Shown: piece after piece, positions 50,137 to 59,978 of the stretch | Numbering within the stretch: the first letter of the stretch is position 1 | How the letters are laid out: the number at the start of each line of letters is the position of its first letter | NCBI GenBank assembly: GCA_903892515.1 | Contig: CAITIS010000077.1 | Coordinates: forward strand, 1-64,000 | From: an uncultured Planctomycetota bacterium | GTDB lineage: Bacteria > Planctomycetota > Phycisphaerae > SM23-33 | DNA length: 64,000 nt | Direction of reading: 5' to 3' | Notes under the pieces: model-generated | Database searches by the model: none | What the model saw: only the letters and a program-made list of their open reading frames with translations | What the model was told of the DNA's origin: nothing | Made by a program: the position numbers and the translations under genes

Positions 50137-52764
50137 ATGAACCTTCCACAGGTCACAATCGCTCAGGAGCAAGAGCCGGTCAAGCGCATCGACTGGGTGA
50201 TTCACGCCCTGCTGGTGGCGACGCTGGCCTTCCTGCCGCTGGCCTTTGGGACCGTCGAGGCCTGGAGCGAACTGATCCTGGTCGGCATGTCAGGCGCCAT
50301 GCTGCTGGCCTTGGGCCTGCGGATGATCGCGTGCCGGCGCGGGCTGCCCTGGACGTGGGTTTACGTGCCTGTTTCGGCCTTCACGGCCCTGGCGGCACTT
50401 CAGTTGCTGCCGCTGGGCAAGGCTCTCGTGGCCTCCCTGTCACCGATGACAGCCGCCACTAAAGTGGACCTGCTGAGCGATCTGCCCTCCTTTGATTCGC
50501 TCGCAGCGGCCATGACGCTGTCCTTCTACCCCGATGCCACGCGGCATGATCTTCGGATCGTGGTGGCGCTGATTGTGATCTTCTTGGTGGTGGTGACGGT
50601 CTACCGGACGGCGGCGCTCATTAAGCACCTGCTTGGGGCGATCGCTGTCATCGGGGCGGTTGTTGCCTCGCTGTCACTCTTGCAGACCACCACGGGCACC
50701 CAGAACATCTACTGGCTGTTCCACTCCGGCCATCGCATCGCCGACGGCGGCACATTCGTCAATCACAGCAATTTCGCCCAGTTCATGAATCTCTCGGTCG
50801 GGGCGGCGATGGGCCTGGTGCTGGTGAGGCTGTATGAGTCCTTCGGAGGTCTGCGCGTCACGCCGGCGGAAGTGTTTAACAGCATGGGCCAGCGGAGGAT
50901 GCTGGGCGTTTGGGCTCTCGCGGCCTTCGCTATCGTAGGCATCGCGTCTGTTTTCGTCTCGCTCAGCCGGGGCGGCATGATTGGCTGTATGATCGCCTTG
51001 ACGTTCCTGGCCCTGATGATGGTGACCAAGAAGTCGTTGAGGGGACGCGGGTTGATCATGGCGGCCGTGGCCTTGGGCGCGTTTCTATGCATCCTGTACA
51101 TCGGCTTTGAGGCCGTTCATGATCGCTTAGCGACCCTTCGCGAGCCGAATCGAGCTGACGAGGGCCGGCTTCAGATCGTCCAGGATATTGCCTCGGCCTG
51201 GACTCGCTATCCGTTGTTCGGCACGGGATTGGGCACGCATTCCGTCGTGTATCCGATGTTCGACCACTCCACGAGCCCTTCGCTGGCGGCCCACGCCGAG
51301 AACGAATACGCCCAGGCCGCCGAAGAGACCGGAGCCCTGGGCTTGGCCTGCCTGCTCGTTGTGGGAGCGCTGATCGGGTGGTCTTTCGTGCGAGCGCGGC
51401 GGCTGACGATGCCCATCCGTGTCGCTGCCCTTGGGCTGGGCTTTGGGCTGGTGGCGATCCTGGTCCAGAGCTTCACGGATTTCGGCCAGCATTTGCCTGC
51501 CAATGCCGCGTTATCAGTGGTATTCTGCGGCCTGCTGGTGGTGATCTCGCAACTCAGCGGCCGCAAGCCTGATCCGGCCTCCAAGCCGACAGGGCTGCTG
51601 GGAAAGTGCGTCAGCGGCGCGGTCATTGTCGGCTTGGTGCTGGTCACTGCGGCCTGGTCGATTCCTGCTGCCGAAGGTGCCCGCCAGGCCGAAGCGCACT
51701 GGCGAACAGCTAGCCGCATGGAGGACTATCTTCGCACGCGGGAATGGATGGGAACGAACGAGGACTATGCCCAACTGATTTCGGAGGCCGCGGCGGCGGC
51801 GTCGGCACAGCCAGAGCACGTGGAGTATCGGCACTGGCTGGGCGTGTACCGATGGTATGCGATCAGTCGAGTCAGGGACGTCAATGGTGCAGTGGTGGTG
51901 ACTCCCCAAACCCTTGGCTATGCTCAGCGCATCATCGACGAGCTGCGTGGCAGCCGGGCCGTCTGCCCGACATTCGGCGCCACGTACTGCTTCACCGGCC
52001 AGTTGGAGTGCTCCGTGCTTGGCTCCGATCTCGGCGCCAAACACATCCGAAAGGGCTACGAGCTTGGCCCTTGCGACCCCACGGCCTGCTACGTAGCCGG
52101 CGAGCTGGACGCGACGCAGGGCGCACTGGCGGACTCTCTGGCCAAGATGACGCGGGCCGTGACGCTGGACGCGGACCTGTTCCGCGACGCCGTCGATTTC
52201 TATGTGTTTGGGGTTTCGCAGCCTCAGTTGGCTGTCGATCTGGCCAGAGGCAACGCAGCTCGGCTTCTGGCCGTTGCAGAAAGACTGGAAGAGTCCAGCC
52301 CCTCCGGCAGCATGGCGGCCGTCAGGGCGGACCTTAGAGAAATGGCTGCCTCTCGCGCCGGCCAGGCCGACGCTTCGATCTGGCAGGCGTGGGTGAGCCT
52401 GTTGAGCCAGGCCAATCCGACGGCCGATCTCGCGGCCCGCGCCCGAGCTGACGCCGTGAAGTTGCTCGAAGAAAGATGCAGGCGAACCGACGTCCGCGCG
52501 TGGGAATTGGCCGGCATGGGCGACATCTGCGCCTCTGAGAACGACTACTCAGCCGCCATCGACTACTACCAGCGAGCCCTGGCCATGAGCGGCGGGCAAG
52601 TTGGCTGGCGGTTGGCGCTGGCAAAGACCTTGGCCAAGGCGGGCAAGCATGCACAGGCCATCGATCAGGCACGGCTGTGCTTGCGGCAGCAGACCGCACT
52701 GCCGGCCGCACAGAAGTTGATCGCCGAGTCGAGCCCCAAGCTTGGCTCGGGCCAGACTCCGTAA
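50137..52764 (+). CDS. O-antigen ligase/polymerase-family membrane protein with C-terminal repeat domain
   Basis: The start ATG 50137 follows the GGGGAGGGCAGGGG purine run. The first about 500 residues hold some 11 to 12 membrane helices with the Wzy_C-type periplasmic loop (LFGTGLGTHSVVYPMFDHST, AHAENEYAQAAEETGALG), the hallmark of O-antigen ligases and polymerases. The C-terminal about 330 residues are soluble and helical, with TPR-like features near the end (ASENDYSAAIDYYQRALAMS, KAGKHAQAIDQARLCLRQQ). It is the first gene of the exopolysaccharide operon and probably polymerises or transfers lipid-linked repeat units. Total 875 residues. Confidence 0.88.
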   Translation: MNLPQVTIAQEQEPVKRIDWVIHALLVATLAFLPLAFGTVEAWSELILVGMSGAMLLALGLRMIACRRGLPWTWVYVPVSAFTALAALQLLPLGKALVASLSPMTAATKVDLLSDLPSFDSLAAAMTLSFYPDATRHDLRIVVALIVIFLVVVTVYRTAALIKHLLGAIAVIGAVVASLSLLQTTTGTQNIYWLFHSGHRIADGGTFVNHSNFAQFMNLSVGAAMGLVLVRLYESFGGLRVTPAEVFNSMGQRRMLGVWALAAFAIVGIASVFVSLSRGGMIGCMIALTFLALMMVTKKSLRGRGLIMAAVALGAFLCILYIGFEAVHDRLATLREPNRADEGRLQIVQDIASAWTRYPLFGTGLGTHSVVYPMFDHSTSPSLAAHAENEYAQAAEETGALGLACLLVVGALIGWSFVRARRLTMPIRVAALGLGFGLVAILVQSFTDFGQHLPANAALSVVFCGLLVVISQLSGRKPDPASKPTGLLGKCVSGAVIVGLVLVTAAWSIPAAEGARQAEAHWRTASRMEDYLRTREWMGTNEDYAQLISEAAAAASAQPEHVEYRHWLGVYRWYAISRVRDVNGAVVVTPQTLGYAQRIIDELRGSRAVCPTFGATYCFTGQLECSVLGSDLGAKHIRKGYELGPCDPTACYVAGELDATQGALADSLAKMTRAVTLDADLFRDAVDFYVFGVSQPQLAVDLARGNAARLLAVAERLEESSPSGSMAAVRADLREMAASRAGQADASIWQAWVSLLSQANPTADLAARARADAVKLLEERCRRTDVRAWELAGMGDICASENDYSAAIDYYQRALAMSGGQVGWRLALAKTLAKAGKHAQAIDQARLCLRQQTALPAAQKLIAESSPKLGSGQTP

Positions 52765-52858
52765 CGATTGCCAGCGCTGCGTGGTGGGCGGCCCAAAGCC
52801 GCGTCGGTGCACCGACGGGGACGGAGTGCGCGCCGAACCAGAGGCAGGGAACCTGAAG

Positions 52859-53407
52859 ATGCTGAAGCCCAGCGACAATCCGCCGATGCTGACGCCTTCG
52901 GCCACCAGCCTGACCGACTTGGACGGGCGCTGGTGGGTTGCCCACACGAAGGCCCGCTTTGAGAAGGCATTCGCCTGGGATCTCTGCCGTCGGAACATCG
53001 GCTACTTTCTCCCCATGATCGGGAGAGTGCGCGTATCGGGCGGCAGGAAGCGGCAGGTGCTGACGCCGCTGTTTCCCTCGTACGTCTTCTTCTGCGGAGA
53101 TGACAAGGACCGCCACCTGGCGCTGACGACCAACCGCCTGTGCCAGGCCATCGAGGTGACGGACCAGGAGCTCCTGCGCCGCCAGCTTGCCGACCTTGAG
53201 AAGGCCATTAAGGGCGGGGCGGTGCTGGATGCCTATCCATTTGCCGTCGTCGGGCGCCGCTGCCGCGTGACGGCCGGCGCGATGCAGGGTATTGAAGGCG
53301 TCATCGTGGACAGGGCAAAGCTGGCAAAAGTTGTGTTAGAGGTCAGCATGCTTGGCCAGGGCGCCTTGATGGAGATCGATCCGGACTTGCTCGAGCCGAT
53401 AGGGTGA
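52859..53407 (+). CDS. NusG/RfaH-like transcription antiterminator (UpxY type)
   Basis: The start ATG 52859 (MLKPSDNPPM) follows AGGGAACC; the longer frame from 52742 includes shadow sequence. The 182-residue protein has the NGN domain (WWVAHTKARFEKAFAWDLCRR, FLPMIGRV, LTPLFPSYVFF) and a C-terminal KOW domain (RCRVTAGAMQGIEGVIVDRAKLAKVVLEV). Operon-specific NusG paralogues allow RNA polymerase to read through long polysaccharide operons. Its position as the second gene suggests it acts on this locus. Confidence 0.92.
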   Translation: MLKPSDNPPMLTPSATSLTDLDGRWWVAHTKARFEKAFAWDLCRRNIGYFLPMIGRVRVSGGRKRQVLTPLFPSYVFFCGDDKDRHLALTTNRLCQAIEVTDQELLRRQLADLEKAIKGGAVLDAYPFAVVGRRCRVTAGAMQGIEGVIVDRAKLAKVVLEVSMLGQGALMEIDPDLLEPIG

Positions 53408-53447
53408 TGCGTATCGCGCAACCCAGGCCCAGGGTAATCGTGAAACC

Positions 53448-55109
53448 GTGAGAACTTATATCGTCGTCTATTGCGGAGCGCTGCTGCTGGCCATGGGGCT
53501 GACGCCCTTGGTGTGCCTGCTGGCGCACGCGCATGGCTGGGTCGATGCCCCTGGCGCGCGAAAGGTTCACAAGACGCCGATTCCTCGAATCGGCGGCGTC
53601 GGCATAGCCGTGGCCATGTTCTTGCTGGCCGTGCCGGTGTTCTTTCTGGACAACCGGATCGGCCAGGTATTTCGCAAGTCGACGGTTGAGGTAACCACGC
53701 TGCTGGTGTCGGCCGCCTTCCTGCTTGTCGTGGGATTCATAGATGACGTGCGCGGCCTGCGCGCGCGGGTCAAGCTGCTGGCGCAAATCGCCGCCGCCCT
53801 GGCCGTGTGCTGCGCGGGCGTGCGCATAAACTCACTGACGCTGATGGATGGCATGACCATCCACTTCGGCCCGCTGGCCTGGCCCCTGACGATACTCTGG
53901 ATCGTCGGCATTACCAACGCGGTCAACTTCATTGACGGCCTGGACGGGCTCGCCGCCGGCGTGGCGTCCATCGCCTGCGCGGTGGTCGCGGTCGTCGCCA
54001 TTTGCAGCGGCCAGACGGTGATGGCCGTCCTGATGCTGGCCATGCTGGGCAGCCTGAGCGGGTTTCTCATGTTCAATTTCCACCCCGCCAAGATCTTCAT
54101 GGGCGACAGCGGCGCGCTGTTCCTGGGCTTTATCCTGTCCAGCGCCAGCGTGTTGTGCTCCACAAAGTCAGGAGCGCTGGTCGGGCTGGCCTTGCCGGCC
54201 TTGGCCCTGGGCGTGCCGATCTTCGACACCCTCTTTGCCATGCTCAGGAGAACGCTGGAACGCCGGCCGATGTTTTCGCCAGACCGCAGCCACATTCATC
54301 ATCGGCTGCTGGACATGGGGCTCAAGCAGCGCCAGGTCGCCATCATCATCTACGGCCTGACCGTTCTGGTCTCGGGGATGAGCTTGTTCATGATGCTGAC
54401 GCGCGGGGCCACGACGCTGGTGGTGTGCCTGTGCGTGCTGCTGCTGCTGCTGTTGGCGTTCCGCATGATCGGGGCCGTGCGCCTTCGGGAATCGCTCGGG
54501 GCGATTCATCGCAATATGCAGCGCAAGTCGCGCCTGGATGAGCAAATGCATGTCTTCGCGCGGGCTCACATTCGACTTGGGGCCGCAAAGTCATTTTCCC
54601 AGTGGTGGCAAGCCGTGTGCGCAGCAGGGGAAGAGTTTGGGTTCCGCCAGGTCACTCTCAAAGCCATTGATCGTGACGGGACTGTTCGGGCATTCGCGTG
54701 GTCAAGTGCCTCTGCGGGCGCTGGCCGCGGCGACGGTTCTAGCGTCGCGACTCCCTTGGATTGCCCCGAGGCAAAGTCATCTCAAGACGGTGATGGTGGC
54801 TCTTCTGACAGAACCATCGGCATATCAGTCCCGATTGCCGGGCAGGACGAGCGCGCGAACATGCACCTGCACATTATCCTTTCGCCTGAGCCTTCGCTTG
54901 AAAGCGCGCTATGGCGCGTCAGTCTCCTGGGCAGGCTGCTCGATGAGACCGGCCCTCTGGACATCCCGGCGGATGCACCGGCTGAGCAGGGCGATCAGGC
55001 GGTCCTGGTGGCGCGCGAGAGCAGCTCTGTGCAAGCTGGCCTCTTCACGCCTAAACGCTCGCAAGGGCAATACGCCGCTGATCGGACGAAGCCCTCTGAT
55101 CGCCAGTGA
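53448..55109 (+). CDS. WecA/MraY-family undecaprenyl-phosphate sugar-1-phosphate transferase with C-terminal extension
   Basis: Start GTG 53448. The first about 350 residues show the polyprenyl-phosphate transferase motifs: VGFIDDVRGLRARVKLL, NAVNFIDGLDGLAAG, HPAKIFMGDSGALFLGF and the cytoplasmic RSHIHHRLLDMG. It links a sugar-1-phosphate to undecaprenyl phosphate at the inner membrane, the first step of exopolysaccharide synthesis. Unlike standard WecA (about 350-370 residues), it continues for some 190 residues of soluble sequence (FSQWWQAVCAAGEEFGFRQV, ISVPIAGQDERANMHLHIIL), perhaps a GAF-like regulatory domain; the last 40 residues are low-complexity. Confidence 0.93.
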   Translation: MRTYIVVYCGALLLAMGLTPLVCLLAHAHGWVDAPGARKVHKTPIPRIGGVGIAVAMFLLAVPVFFLDNRIGQVFRKSTVEVTTLLVSAAFLLVVGFIDDVRGLRARVKLLAQIAAALAVCCAGVRINSLTLMDGMTIHFGPLAWPLTILWIVGITNAVNFIDGLDGLAAGVASIACAVVAVVAICSGQTVMAVLMLAMLGSLSGFLMFNFHPAKIFMGDSGALFLGFILSSASVLCSTKSGALVGLALPALALGVPIFDTLFAMLRRTLERRPMFSPDRSHIHHRLLDMGLKQRQVAIIIYGLTVLVSGMSLFMMLTRGATTLVVCLCVLLLLLLAFRMIGAVRLRESLGAIHRNMQRKSRLDEQMHVFARAHIRLGAAKSFSQWWQAVCAAGEEFGFRQVTLKAIDRDGTVRAFAWSSASAGAGRGDGSSVATPLDCPEAKSSQDGDGGSSDRTIGISVPIAGQDERANMHLHIILSPEPSLESALWRVSLLGRLLDETGPLDIPADAPAEQGDQAVLVARESSSVQAGLFTPKRSQGQYAADRTKPSDRQ

Positions 55110-55176
55110 GCCTGTGCGACCACAGACCGAACAATGCAACATAAGCGTTCTCTCTCGTCAGCTCGATAGGTGTTAC

Positions 55177-55884
55177 ATGATCCTGACTCGACTCATTGGC
55201 CGCGCACATAGCTGGGCCAGTCATCATATAGCCTGCACCAGTTCCGAGCGTTACGCGGCATGGTTAAGAGCCCAGGGCGTGCAGGTTGGACAACGGGTGC
55301 GGTTCTTCTCCCCCAAACACCTGGTCATAGACACGACCAGGCCGTGCCTCGTGACGATCGGGGACGATGTCGTGTTCACGCGCGGATGCATAGTCCTGAC
55401 TCATGGCTACGATTGGTGCGTGCTCAGGAACGCCTTCAAGGAGCTTATAGCATCCTCGGGGAAGGTGCGGATCGGCAATAATGTGTTTCTTGGAATGAAC
55501 ACCATAGTTCTGAAGGGCGTCACGATTGGAGACAACGTGATCGTTGGCGCTGGCTCAGTTGTGACAAGGGACATTCCAGCCAACGTGGTGGCTGCAGGAA
55601 ATCCAGCCAGGACGTTGTGTTCATTATCTGAGTATTTCGAGAAGCGCAAGCAATGCTACGTTGAAGAGGCAAAAGAGTACGCCAGGGAACTTGTCAAGAG
55701 ACTGAAGCGCAGGCCGGTGGAGTCGGATTTCTGGGAGGAGTTTCCGCTGTTCGTGAAACGGGATGAAGTGCGAACGGACATCGCGGTCGACCGGGCCTTG
55801 GGGCAAGCACGCGAGTCATTTCGCTCCACTCATACGCCACGATACGACAGCTTTGAGGCGTTCCTTGCAGATGCAGGGCTCTGA
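55177..55884 (+). CDS. Hexapeptide-repeat acyltransferase (WbbJ/LbetaH type)
   Basis: The start ATG 55177 has AGGTG upstream; the longer open frame (from 54538) lies over the preceding gene. The 235-residue protein contains left-handed beta-helix repeats (CLVTIGDDVVFTRGCIVLTH, KVRIGNNVFLGMNTIVLKGV, TIGDNVIVGAGSVVTRDIPA, NVVAAGNPAR) typical of O-acetyltransferases acting on sugars. The C-terminal 80 residues are charged and helical. It probably acetylates a sugar of the exopolysaccharide repeat. Confidence 0.9.
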   Translation: MILTRLIGRAHSWASHHIACTSSERYAAWLRAQGVQVGQRVRFFSPKHLVIDTTRPCLVTIGDDVVFTRGCIVLTHGYDWCVLRNAFKELIASSGKVRIGNNVFLGMNTIVLKGVTIGDNVIVGAGSVVTRDIPANVVAAGNPARTLCSLSEYFEKRKQCYVEEAKEYARELVKRLKRRPVESDFWEEFPLFVKRDEVRTDIAVDRALGQARESFRSTHTPRYDSFEAFLADAGL

Positions 55885-55943
55885 CGGCCCGCGATACTCA
55901 CCAAACGGGCCGCTGACGTAACAATGTTCTATCAGGAGCTTAG

Positions 55944-57494
55944 GTGTCCGCCTCACAGCGCATCGTCGTAAACACTGTCGCCATCTATGGGCGGTCCCTT
56001 TTCACTGCGCTGTTGATGCTGTTCAGCAGCCGCTGGGTACTCAATGCCCTTGGGCAAAGTGACTTCGGCCTGTTTGCGATAAACGGGTCGATCATCTGGT
56101 TCATCACGATTATCAATACCGTTCTGGCCGTGAGCGTGTCACGCCACTTCGCGTATTGCATCGGACAGGGCGCATCGGAGGAAGTCGCCAATTGGTTCGG
56201 AGCCGCTCTGGCCTTGCACTTGCTCCTGGCTATCGTTCTGGTTGTGGTCGGTTGGCCGGTGGGGGAGTACGTCGTCGGGCACGTACTGACCATTCCTTCG
56301 GATCGAGTGGCATCGTGCCTGTGGGTGTTTCGGGTCTCGCTGATTTCAGCGTTTGCGAGCATGATCTCCGTCCCGTTCATTGCCATGTTCGTCGCCCGGC
56401 AGCGAATCGTGGAGCCGGCGTGCTGGGGAATTCTTCAAGCAGTACTGACATTCGGCCTGGCGTATTCGCTTTTTGGCGTCTCGGGCGACCGCCTTGTCTT
56501 CTATGCTGTCGGCGTGGCCGGCATAGTCGTCGTGGTGCAATGTGGCCAGATGTTTCGCGCGGCCGTCGTCTTTCCCGAATGCGGCCTGCGCCTCGGCCGG
56601 CGGCTGGATACACTGCGGGCGGGCAAGATCATGTCATTTGCGGCCTGGAACCTTTTCGGCGGCCTGGCTGGCGTGCTGCGCGACCAGGGCTCAGCCATTC
56701 TCCTGAACATATGTTTCGGACCGCGGGTCAATGCGTCATACGGCGTCGCGAATATGGTCTCGGCCCAGGGGAATCAACTGGCGACGTCGATGCTCGGCGC
56801 CATGTCGCCGGAGATCACCAGCAGTGAAGGCCGGGGCGATCGCGACAGAATGACCAGCCTGTCGCTGCGGGCGTGCCGGCTTGGCACGCTGCTGGTCATG
56901 CTCTTTGCCATTTCGCTCATGGTGGAGATGGACTACGTCCTGCGGCTCTGGCTGCGCCAGGAGTTGCCGTATGCCGCCATCATGTGCCGGCTGATCCTGG
57001 GCTCGTTCCTCATCGATCGCCTGACCGCCGGGTACATGCTCGCCGTCACGGCCCATGGGCGCGTGGCCGCCTACCAGGCGACGGTGGGCGGAGTGCTGAT
57101 ACTCACGTTGCCGCTGGCATACCTGTTCTTCCGGCTTCAGTGCCCTCCGAGCTACATTGGCGTAGCGTTCATCGTGTCGATGAGCGCGTGTTGTCTGGGC
57201 CGGGTCTGGTGGGCAAGGCGGCTCTTGGCCATGCCGATCCGGCTCTGGCTGCGCGGAGTCCTGGTGCCCTGCGCCGTCGTCGGGTGCGTCGCGGCAGTTG
57301 CGGCCAGCGTGCCAAGCCTCGTGCTGCCCCCTTCGGCGATGCGATTGGCTCTGACGTTCGGCGCCGCCCTTGTGGTGTTCGTGCTGATGGCGTGGTTCTT
57401 CGGCTTGGACGCCCGGGAACGCGACTTCTTTAAGCGAAGCCTCCGGCAAGTCTCGACCCGCATTCGCAACATGGCACTGGCGGAGAGAGCATGA
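55944..57494 (+). CDS. Wzx-type polysaccharide flippase (MOP superfamily)
   Basis: Start GTG 55944, with AGGAG upstream. The 516-residue protein has about 12 to 14 membrane helices and the N-terminal pattern of polysaccharide exporters (GRSLFTALLMLFSSRWVLNALG then QSDFGLFAINGSI, FISIVNTV-like ITIINTVLAVSVSRH). It is expected to flip undecaprenyl-linked repeat units across the inner membrane before polymerisation. The last four bases overlap the start of the next gene (ATGA). Confidence 0.92.
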   Translation: MSASQRIVVNTVAIYGRSLFTALLMLFSSRWVLNALGQSDFGLFAINGSIIWFITIINTVLAVSVSRHFAYCIGQGASEEVANWFGAALALHLLLAIVLVVVGWPVGEYVVGHVLTIPSDRVASCLWVFRVSLISAFASMISVPFIAMFVARQRIVEPACWGILQAVLTFGLAYSLFGVSGDRLVFYAVGVAGIVVVVQCGQMFRAAVVFPECGLRLGRRLDTLRAGKIMSFAAWNLFGGLAGVLRDQGSAILLNICFGPRVNASYGVANMVSAQGNQLATSMLGAMSPEITSSEGRGDRDRMTSLSLRACRLGTLLVMLFAISLMVEMDYVLRLWLRQELPYAAIMCRLILGSFLIDRLTAGYMLAVTAHGRVAAYQATVGGVLILTLPLAYLFFRLQCPPSYIGVAFIVSMSACCLGRVWWARRLLAMPIRLWLRGVLVPCAVVGCVAAVAASVPSLVLPPSAMRLALTFGAALVVFVLMAWFFGLDARERDFFKRSLRQVSTRIRNMALAERA

Positions 57495-58747
57495 CGGCCA
57501 TTTCGTCCCGCCATACATTGGGCGAGCAAATGCAGGCCTGCACTGGCTGCGCCGCATGCGCTGCCGCCTGCCCGCAGCGATGCATCAGCATGCAGCCCGA
57601 CGCCGAAGGGTTTGTGCAGCCGCAGATCGATGCCCTGCGGTGCAATGGCTGCAATGTCTGTCGCAGGATATGCCCGGCAATGCGACCTCCTGCAGTAAGC
57701 GTGGCCGGAGAAACATCAAAAGACTCGCTCCGTCCATTTCCGCAGGTGTTTGCGGCCTGGCATCTGGACGAGACGGTTCGCCGCGAAAGCTCTTCCGGCG
57801 GGGTGTTCACGGCGCTGGCGGAGTATGTGCTGGGCCTGGGCGGCGTGGTCGTTGGGGCCGCGTTTGACGCGCAACTCGTGGTGCGCCACGTGATGATTGA
57901 GCGTAGCGATGATCTTCACCGTCTCCGCGGTGCGAAATATGTTCAGAGCGATCTTTCCCCCGATCTTATTCGCCACATGCAGGGCCAGCTCAAGCAGGGC
58001 GGGTCGGTGTTGTTTTCGGGCACGCCATGTCAGGTGGCGGGTGTGCGAAGTGCGCTGGATGAGGGAACAGGGCGTCTGCTCTGCTGTGACGTGGCATGCC
58101 ACGGCGTGCCGTCGCCGCGGTTATTGGAGCGATACATCGAGCATCATGCCCAGATGGGCGGCCCGCTGCGAAGCCTGTCATTTCGCGCCAAGGCCCCGGG
58201 GTGGAAGACATACAGCGTGCGCCGTGAGTCCCAGGACGGCGATGCCAGAACCACGCCCATGCGTGACGACCCGTATATGGCGGCATTCCTGCGTGATTAC
58301 GCCCTTCGGCCAGCATGCTATGCGTGCAAGTTTGCCAGCACGACGCGCACCAGCGACCTGACCATCGCGGACTTCTGGGGCGTGGCGAATAGATATCCCG
58401 AGTACGACCGCGACGATAAAGGGACCTCACTCGTGCTCGCCAACAACGCACGCGGGCTTGACTGGCTGACGGCCTGTCGGGCGAGCCTCTTTGTCGGCGA
58501 GGCGGACATCGAGACGGCCATCGCCGGCAACCCGGTGCTTATCCGAGCCTGTGGCCGGCCGCCGGAGCGCGACACATTCTACGGAGATGTGAAGACGCTA
58601 TCCTTTGAGGAACTTGTGCGGAGGTATCGCCTTTGCGGGCCTCCGCTGACGCGTCGAGTTCTCTCAAGGATCAAAGCCAGTCTCTCCGCCATTGCCCGGC
58701 GGTGCGGAGCCGGCGGCGCAGCAGTCAGGCCCGTTGGGAAATGGTGA
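57491..58747 (+). CDS. FrhB/FdhB-like iron-sulphur protein (F420 dehydrogenase beta-subunit family)
   Basis: Start ATG 57491. The 418-residue protein begins with two 4Fe-4S ferredoxin motifs (CTGCAACAAACPQRCI and CNGCNVCRRICPA), then the FrhB N- and C-terminal regions (SSGGVFTALAEYVL, FSGTPCQVAGVRSAL, CDVACHGVPSP, CYACKFASTTRTSDLTIADF). It is the same family as coenzyme F420-reducing hydrogenase beta subunits, but members in exopolysaccharide loci next to pyruvyl transferases have no proven reaction; a redox step in sugar modification is possible. Confidence 0.92.
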   Translation: MTAISSRHTLGEQMQACTGCAACAAACPQRCISMQPDAEGFVQPQIDALRCNGCNVCRRICPAMRPPAVSVAGETSKDSLRPFPQVFAAWHLDETVRRESSSGGVFTALAEYVLGLGGVVVGAAFDAQLVVRHVMIERSDDLHRLRGAKYVQSDLSPDLIRHMQGQLKQGGSVLFSGTPCQVAGVRSALDEGTGRLLCCDVACHGVPSPRLLERYIEHHAQMGGPLRSLSFRAKAPGWKTYSVRRESQDGDARTTPMRDDPYMAAFLRDYALRPACYACKFASTTRTSDLTIADFWGVANRYPEYDRDDKGTSLVLANNARGLDWLTACRASLFVGEADIETAIAGNPVLIRACGRPPERDTFYGDVKTLSFEELVRRYRLCGPPLTRRVLSRIKASLSAIARRCGAGGAAVRPVGKW

Positions 58748-58772
58748 GAAAGGACGTCACATAACGCCACCT

Positions 58773-59978
58773 GTGTTCATCTTGCAGGGAAACGGCTCGC
58801 CGCGGAATCGCGGTTGTGAAGCCATTCTGCGTTCAACCATCGCGATCTTGAAGCAGGAATTCGGCTCCTGCCGTTTCGTGGATGCACCGGCCGGTGGGGA
58901 CTTCCCGGCAGACTACGTGGAAACAGAGCCGGGCCTGCAGCGCGTTCTGCCGCCGCCGATGCCGCGGCGATGGAGTCCGCAATGGTGCGCCTACCAGGCG
59001 AAGTATCGCCTGCTGCGCCGAGCCCCGATCAAGCTGCCGTGCGAGCCGTATCTGCACGAGGCGGCGGCGACCCTGACGCTGGGAGGCGACAATTACTCGT
59101 TGGACTATGGACGTCCATATCCGTTCTTCTGGGCCAATGATCTGGTGCTCAAGCACCGCGTGCCCCTGGTGTTGTGGGGAGCCTCCGTGGGGCCGTTCTC
59201 CGCCGATAAGCCTTTCGAACGCTACGCGGCCCGCAAACTGAAGGAAGTCACGCTGATCTGCGCCCGCGAGAGCGAAACGGTGGCCTACCTTGACAGCCTG
59301 GGCGTTCGGGACAATGTCCGCATGGTGGCGGACCCCGCGTTCCTGTTGGAGCCGCAACCGGCCGAACTGTCGGCGGCGGAGAAGATCGTGCTGCAAGAGC
59401 CCTGCGTCGGTCTGAACCTATCGCCGCTGCTGGCGCGGTATCTGGGCTCACCGGCGGCTTGGTTGGACCGGGCGACGGAATGCGTTGAGGCAGTCGTCGC
59501 GCTGCTCGCCCGGCCGGTGGTTCTGGTGCCGCATGTCTTTCAACCACCCGCCAATGACGATCATGCGTTCATGGCGGAAATCTGCCGTCGCCTCGGTGGC
59601 TGTGGCGGGCGATTGCACCTGCTGGAGCCACGCCATAATTGCCGGCAGATGAAGTGGATCATCTCCAAGTTGCACGCCTTTGCAGGCGCCCGCACGCATG
59701 CCACGATAGCGGCCCTATCCAGTGCCACCCCCACGCTCTCGATCGGCTACAGCATCAAGGCCAGAGGATTGAACAAAGACATATTCGGACACCTGGATTG
59801 GATGATCGCACATACGGCACTGACGCCCGATGGCTTGGCCGAGCGAATGGCTGTGCTTGTTGAGGCCGCGTCGGAGTTGCGGCAAAAGCTCACCCAAGTG
59901 ATGCCGGCGTACAAGGCCCGCGCCCGGGCGGGTGGTGAATTGGTGCGCGGGGTTATCGCCTTGGGGGCAGAGTCATGA
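58773..59978 (+). CDS. Polysaccharide pyruvyl transferase family protein
   Basis: The start is uncertain: GTG 58773 (VFILQGNGSPRN) fits the family N-terminus but its ribosome binding site is weak. The roughly 401-residue protein shows the pyruvyl transferase pattern: GNGSPRNRGCEAILRSTIAI, LTLGGDNYSLDYG, VLWGASVGPFS, ICARESETVAYLDSLGV and FAGARTHATIAALSSATPTL with the conserved arginine-threonine-histidine. It would attach a pyruvyl ketal to a sugar of the repeat unit, in the cytoplasm. It forms a pair with the FrhB-like gene upstream and overlaps the next gene by four bases. Confidence 0.88.
   Translation: MFILQGNGSPRNRGCEAILRSTIAILKQEFGSCRFVDAPAGGDFPADYVETEPGLQRVLPPPMPRRWSPQWCAYQAKYRLLRRAPIKLPCEPYLHEAAATLTLGGDNYSLDYGRPYPFFWANDLVLKHRVPLVLWGASVGPFSADKPFERYAARKLKEVTLICARESETVAYLDSLGVRDNVRMVADPAFLLEPQPAELSAAEKIVLQEPCVGLNLSPLLARYLGSPAAWLDRATECVEAVVALLARPVVLVPHVFQPPANDDHAFMAEICRRLGGCGGRLHLLEPRHNCRQMKWIISKLHAFAGARTHATIAALSSATPTLSIGYSIKARGLNKDIFGHLDWMIAHTALTPDGLAERMAVLVEAASELRQKLTQVMPAYKARARAGGELVRGVIALGAES

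Noticed and set aside
49904-50149. Possible small genes on either strand (77 residues plus, 81 residues minus) before the exopolysaccharide operon
   Set aside because: Neither has a convincing start or a recognisable sequence, and they overlap each other. The plus frame ends at the operon start (ATGA), so a leader peptide cannot be ruled out.
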